A stretch of DNA of 55,449 nt from Runella sp. (GTDB taxonomy: Bacteria; Bacteroidota; Bacteroidia; Cytophagales; Spirosomataceae), in contig JALQYJ010000118.1 of assembly GCA_023254175.1 (NCBI GenBank), forward strand, positions 1-55,449. Direction: 5' to 3'. The translations under genes and the position numbers were made by a program. Below, in pieces: positions 52,799 through 55,449 of the stretch (position 1 is the first letter of the stretch; each line of letters starts with the position of its first letter). The notes under the pieces are model-generated. The model saw nothing but the letters and a program-made list of their open reading frames with translations, was not told the DNA's origin and did not search any database.

Positions 52799-54217
52799 AT
52801 GAAAATCGAACAAATTTATACGGGCTGTCTTGCCCAAGGTGCCTATTATATCGAAAGCGAAGGCGAAGTAGCCGTGATTGATCCACTTCGCGAAGTGACG
52901 CCGTATATTGAGCGTGCAGCCAAAGATGGGGCAAAAATCAAATACGTTTTCGAAACTCACTTCCACGCCGATTTTGTGTCTGGTCACTTGGATTTGTCTC
53001 AAAAAACAGGCGCCCCTATTATCTACGGTCCCAATGCAAAAACGGGTTTTGATGCGCACATAGCTACTGATGGGGAAGAGTTCCAGCTCGGGAAAGTGAA
53101 ATTTAAAGTATTGCATACTCCTGGGCATACGATGGAATCAACTTGCTATTTGCTGATAGATGAAAACGGCCAAGAAAAAGCATTGTTTAGCGGAGATACG
53201 CTTTTTATTGGAGACGTAGGTCGCCCTGATTTAGCTCAAAAGTCAGACTTGACTATCAATGACTTAGCAGGGCATTTGTACGACTCACTTCGTAACAAAG
53301 TAATGACCTTACCCGACGACGTGGTGGTTTACCCTGCGCATGGTGCAGGTTCGGCTTGCGGTAAAAACATGAGTAAAGAAACAACGGATTTGCTTGGTAA
53401 CCAGAAGAAATTTAATTACGCTCTTCGTGCCAACATGACGAAAGAGGAGTTTATTGAAGAAGTAACAAACGGGTTGTCTAAACCTCCTCAATATTTTCCT
53501 CAAAACGTTAAAATGAACAAAGAAGGCTACGAAAGTATTGATCTAGTGATGGAGCGCGGTGCCCAAGCATTGAGTGCCGTAGCGTTTGAGGTGGCTGCCA
53601 ACGAAACGGGAGCGGTTATTCTGGATACACGCGGAGCTCAAACTTTTAACAAAGGTTTTATTCCAAATTCTATCAATATTGGCCTAAAAGGCGATTTTGC
53701 TCCTTGGGTGGGGGCACTGGTGCCTGATGTGAAGCAAGAAATTTTGTTAGTAACTGAGGCCGGTCAAGAAGAAGAAGCCATTTTGCGTTTGGCACGCGTT
53801 GGGTACGATAACGTGATTGGTTATCTCGATGGCGGTATTGAAACGTGGGTAGCATCAGGACAGGAAGTGGATACAATAACCTCTATTACTCCCGACGAAC
53901 TTGCGGATAAAATGGCAGAGGAAAAAGTGTTGGTCATTGATGTGCGTCGTCCTGGAGAGTTTTCAGCTGAGCATATCGACGGAGCCAAAAGCTTACCCTT
54001 GGATTATATCAGTGAGTTGATGGCCGAGTTTCCTAAAGAGCAAACCATGTACATTCACTGCGCGGGTGGGTACCGTTCGATGATTGCCTCGTCGATTCTC
54101 AAGTCACGTGGGTTTGATAACCTCGTTGATGTGGCGGGAGGCTTTACGGCTATTGCACAATCAGGACGATTTACGTTGACTGATTACGTATGCCCAAGCA
54201 CCTTGAAAAAATCGTAG
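52799..54217 (+). CDS. CstB-like persulfide dioxygenase-pseudorhodanese-rhodanese fusion
   Basis: A 472-residue enzyme. An N-terminal metallo-beta-lactamase persulfide dioxygenase domain (ETHE1/Blh type) has FETHFHADFVSGH (52-63; the sixth metal-motif His is replaced by Phe59, as in CstB), HTPGHT and LFSGDTLFIGDVGRPD. A pseudorhodanese domain follows, lacking Cys at the active position (LLVTEAGQEEEA, Thr319). A C-terminal rhodanese domain has catalytic Cys421 in HCAGGYRSM. This three-part order is that of staphylococcal CstB, which oxidises low-molecular-weight persulfide and releases thiosulfate. A Crp-type operator lies upstream and a TauE exporter precedes it. Confidence 0.93.
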   Translation: MKIEQIYTGCLAQGAYYIESEGEVAVIDPLREVTPYIERAAKDGAKIKYVFETHFHADFVSGHLDLSQKTGAPIIYGPNAKTGFDAHIATDGEEFQLGKVKFKVLHTPGHTMESTCYLLIDENGQEKALFSGDTLFIGDVGRPDLAQKSDLTINDLAGHLYDSLRNKVMTLPDDVVVYPAHGAGSACGKNMSKETTDLLGNQKKFNYALRANMTKEEFIEEVTNGLSKPPQYFPQNVKMNKEGYESIDLVMERGAQALSAVAFEVAANETGAVILDTRGAQTFNKGFIPNSINIGLKGDFAPWVGALVPDVKQEILLVTEAGQEEEAILRLARVGYDNVIGYLDGGIETWVASGQEVDTITSITPDELADKMAEEKVLVIDVRRPGEFSAEHIDGAKSLPLDYISELMAEFPKEQTMYIHCAGGYRSMIASSILKSRGFDNLVDVAGGFTAIAQSGRFTLTDYVCPSTLKKS

Positions 54218-54227
54218 TTAAACTGGT

Positions 54228-54446
54228 ATGAAAAAAACGCTTGATAATTGGCAACTCTGGTTGATGGTAAGTTTAACCTTAGGGTTAGCTCCTTTTTTCC
54301 CTGAACCACACATTGTAGGAAAGGTTCGGTGGATAGTGGGAGGGGCAGTAGGTATGAAAGCGATAGATTGGTTTGATTTTCTACTGCACGGAACACCCTG
54401 GTTACTTTTTATCCGAGCATTGATAGTAAAAAAAGTTAGAAATTAA
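54228..54446 (+). CDS. Small two-helix membrane protein in the sulfur operon
   Basis: A 72-residue protein with two hydrophobic helices (WQLWLMVSLTLGLAPFF and IDWFDFLLHGTPWLLFI-containing region). It begins 10 bp after the CstB-like gene and is followed by a terminator, so it belongs to the same transcript. It is not a rhodanese or a known sulfurtransferase. From memory, short membrane proteins of this kind are often found beside persulfide dioxygenases in Bacteroidota, but the role is unknown. Confidence 0.7.
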   Translation: MKKTLDNWQLWLMVSLTLGLAPFFPEPHIVGKVRWIVGGAVGMKAIDWFDFLLHGTPWLLFIRALIVKKVRN

Positions 54447-54471
54447 GGGCTTTAGGAAACAATTAGTTGTT

Positions 54472-54513
54472 ACCCAGCATTGCTAGCCGTGTAGGCAGTA
54501 GTGCTGGGGTTTT
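54472..54513 (+). terminator. Terminator of the sulfur operon
   Basis: ACCCAGCATTGCT (54472-54484) pairs with AGTAGTGCTGGGGT (54497-54510) over about ten base pairs with small bulges. A short T-run follows (TTTTG). It lies 25 bp after the small membrane protein gene. Confidence 0.65.
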
Positions 54514-54553
54514 GTAGTTTTGGGGTGTATGTCAATTTGTAAAGATAAACGAT

Positions 54554-54567
54554 TGCAAACGTTTGCA
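54554..54567. promoter_or_regulatory. LacI/GalR-type operator palindrome
   Basis: TGCAAACGTTTGCA is a perfect 14-bp palindrome with the central CG typical of LacI/GalR-family operators (the cre-like pattern TGnAAnCGnTTnCA). It lies 353 bp before the SusC-type gene, the nearest downstream gene on the same strand. No LacI-family gene is in the window, so the cognate regulator would be encoded elsewhere. Confidence 0.6.
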
Positions 54568-54919
54568 TCAATTGTGAAATATTATGTAGCTTTTTTAATA
54601 AAAAATATTATTATATCATTGCGTAAGATTTTGTGGATGGCGTTAAAAATATGCTGCTATAAATTTGTTTTTCCATCTCGTTAAGTCTTACTACCAAAAC
54701 CCGAAAATTGCCCTTGATTACTTGCTTTGAACGTACGCTGCTACGCCCCCATTGGCATTACCTGGTACTGAGCCAGTTGTCAGCACTCATCAATATTTAA
54801 AGATTTTTTAATAACCCAATAATTCGTATAGTGAGCTTGATTAGCCAACTTTGTAGCTTTTATTGGGCTACAATTCTTATTTTTAATCTATTTAACACTT
54901 CAAATCACCCTCTTTTTTT

Positions 54920-55449
54920 ATGCAACATTTTTTCGATTCTCCTCCTTTAAGGCTTCTGTTTAGTATTCTTATGATAGGATGCCTTGGGCTTTTTTCTACA
55001 GATGCACAGGCTCATTTGCCCGTAGCAGCACCGCACTCCGTGGCGGATATTACAGTCAAAGGCCGTGTGACGGATGCGGACACCAAAGAGCCGCTTGTGG
55101 GATGTAACGTGGTAATAAAAGGTACTCAAAAAGGAACCAATACCGACGCCAACGGTAATTTTAGCATCATAGTTTCTAACGAGAAAGCAGTGCTTGTAGT
55201 TGGATTTATTGGCTACGAAAAACAAGAAATCGTTGTCGGTACTCGCACCAATGTCGAAGTTTCTCTCAAGTCATCGGCTTCGGAACTTTCGCAAGTTGTG
55301 GTAATTGGATACGGAACTACGACTAAGAAAGACGCAACGGGAGCACTTAAAACCCTCAAAAGTGCTGATTTCAACCGTGGTATTGTCAATTCTCCTGAGC
55401 AGCTTCTCCAAGGCCGAGTGGCGGGGGTAAATGTTACCTCGGCAAGTGG
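54920..55449 (+). CDS. SusC/RagA-type TonB-dependent receptor, N-terminal part (truncated at the window edge)
   Basis: The frame is open from ATG 54920 to the last base (176 codons). It has a signal peptide (FSILMIGCLGLFSTDAQAH), a carboxypeptidase-D-like regulatory domain with VKGRVTDADTKEPLVGCNVV and KGTNTDANGNFSI (CarboxypepD_reg-like, about residues 45-120), a TonB-box-like VVVIGYGTTTKKDATGA, and the beginning of the plug with SPEQLLQGRVAGVNV. These are the hallmarks of SusC proteins, which import oligosaccharides or other nutrients with a SusD lipoprotein. The remainder of the gene and any susD partner lie outside the window. Confidence 0.93.
   Translation, partial: MQHFFDSPPLRLLFSILMIGCLGLFSTDAQAHLPVAAPHSVADITVKGRVTDADTKEPLVGCNVVIKGTQKGTNTDANGNFSIIVSNEKAVLVVGFIGYEKQEIVVGTRTNVEVSLKSSASELSQVVVIGYGTTTKKDATGALKTLKSADFNRGIVNSPEQLLQGRVAGVNVTSAS

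Larger units (their letters stand above)
54447..54919. other. Intergenic region before the SusC-type gene
   Basis: This 473-bp gap contains the terminator of the sulfur operon (54472-54513), a perfect 14-bp LacI-type palindrome (54554-54567), and an AT-rich stretch (about 54580-54660). No ORF or RNA gene was seen. CAACTTTG at 54846-54853 resembles a -7 element without a well-placed -33 box. The SusC-type gene starts 66 bp after it. Confidence 0.5.

Overview
The window looks like chromosomal DNA from a member of the Bacteroidota, most likely a Cytophagales bacterium of the Runella/Dyadobacter/Spirosoma kind. This rests on the gldK-gldL-gldM-gldN block with a PorP/SprF protein (type IX secretion and gliding), a protein with a gliding-type C-terminal sorting domain, a SusC-type receptor at the right edge, and promoters of the TTTG-N19-TAnnTTTG form. 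The genus is inference. I see no tRNA, rRNA, CRISPR array, complete insertion sequence or prophage.

Layout. 1-5.3 kb: housekeeping genes (uvrB, a hotdog thioesterase, an HD hydrolase, an ArfB-type rescue factor, a GNAT enzyme, nadC). 5.6-9.1 kb: an uncharacterised signalling module made of a small Cys-tailed protein, a seven-helix membrane protein, a NarL-type kinase and regulator, and a secreted coiled-coil protein. 9.1-15.4 kb: an AraC regulator, a possible short transcript, a SNF2 ATPase and a large type IX secretion substrate. 15.5-23.4 kb: a 3-methyladenine glycosylase carrying an in-frame palindromic insertion, a minus-strand operon (SDR, ROK kinase, SIS protein, GNAT, MetE-like), a gene with a domain known from homing endonucleases, and a sialate O-acetylesterase. 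23.5-31.3 kb: an amino acid permease and a four-gene heavy-metal RND efflux operon. 31.3-33.1 kb: radC and a glycosyltransferase. 33.1-42.4 kb: gldN, gldM, gldL, gldK, a porP/sprF-type gene, hemD, a DUF4271 gene and sucD, all on the minus strand. 42.7-48 kb: a membrane protein, an MFS transporter, a serine hydrolase, a tiny lipoprotein and a LytS/LytTR pair.

48-54.5 kb holds the most interesting region. A polytopic membrane protein and a membrane-anchored protein with two HLHP motifs precede a cysteine-rich Crp/Fnr regulator. Then come a TauE/SafE exporter, a persulfide dioxygenase-pseudorhodanese-rhodanese fusion with the architecture of staphylococcal CstB, and a small membrane protein. Two palindromes of the form GTGA-N6-TCAC stand in front of the exporter and the CstB-like gene, each centred 29.5 bp before a -7-like element. 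This suggests a local sulfide/persulfide detoxification regulon run by a Crp-type protein instead of CstR.

The last 0.5 kb begins a SusC/RagA-type TonB-dependent receptor, preceded by a LacI-type palindrome. It is cut by the window edge.
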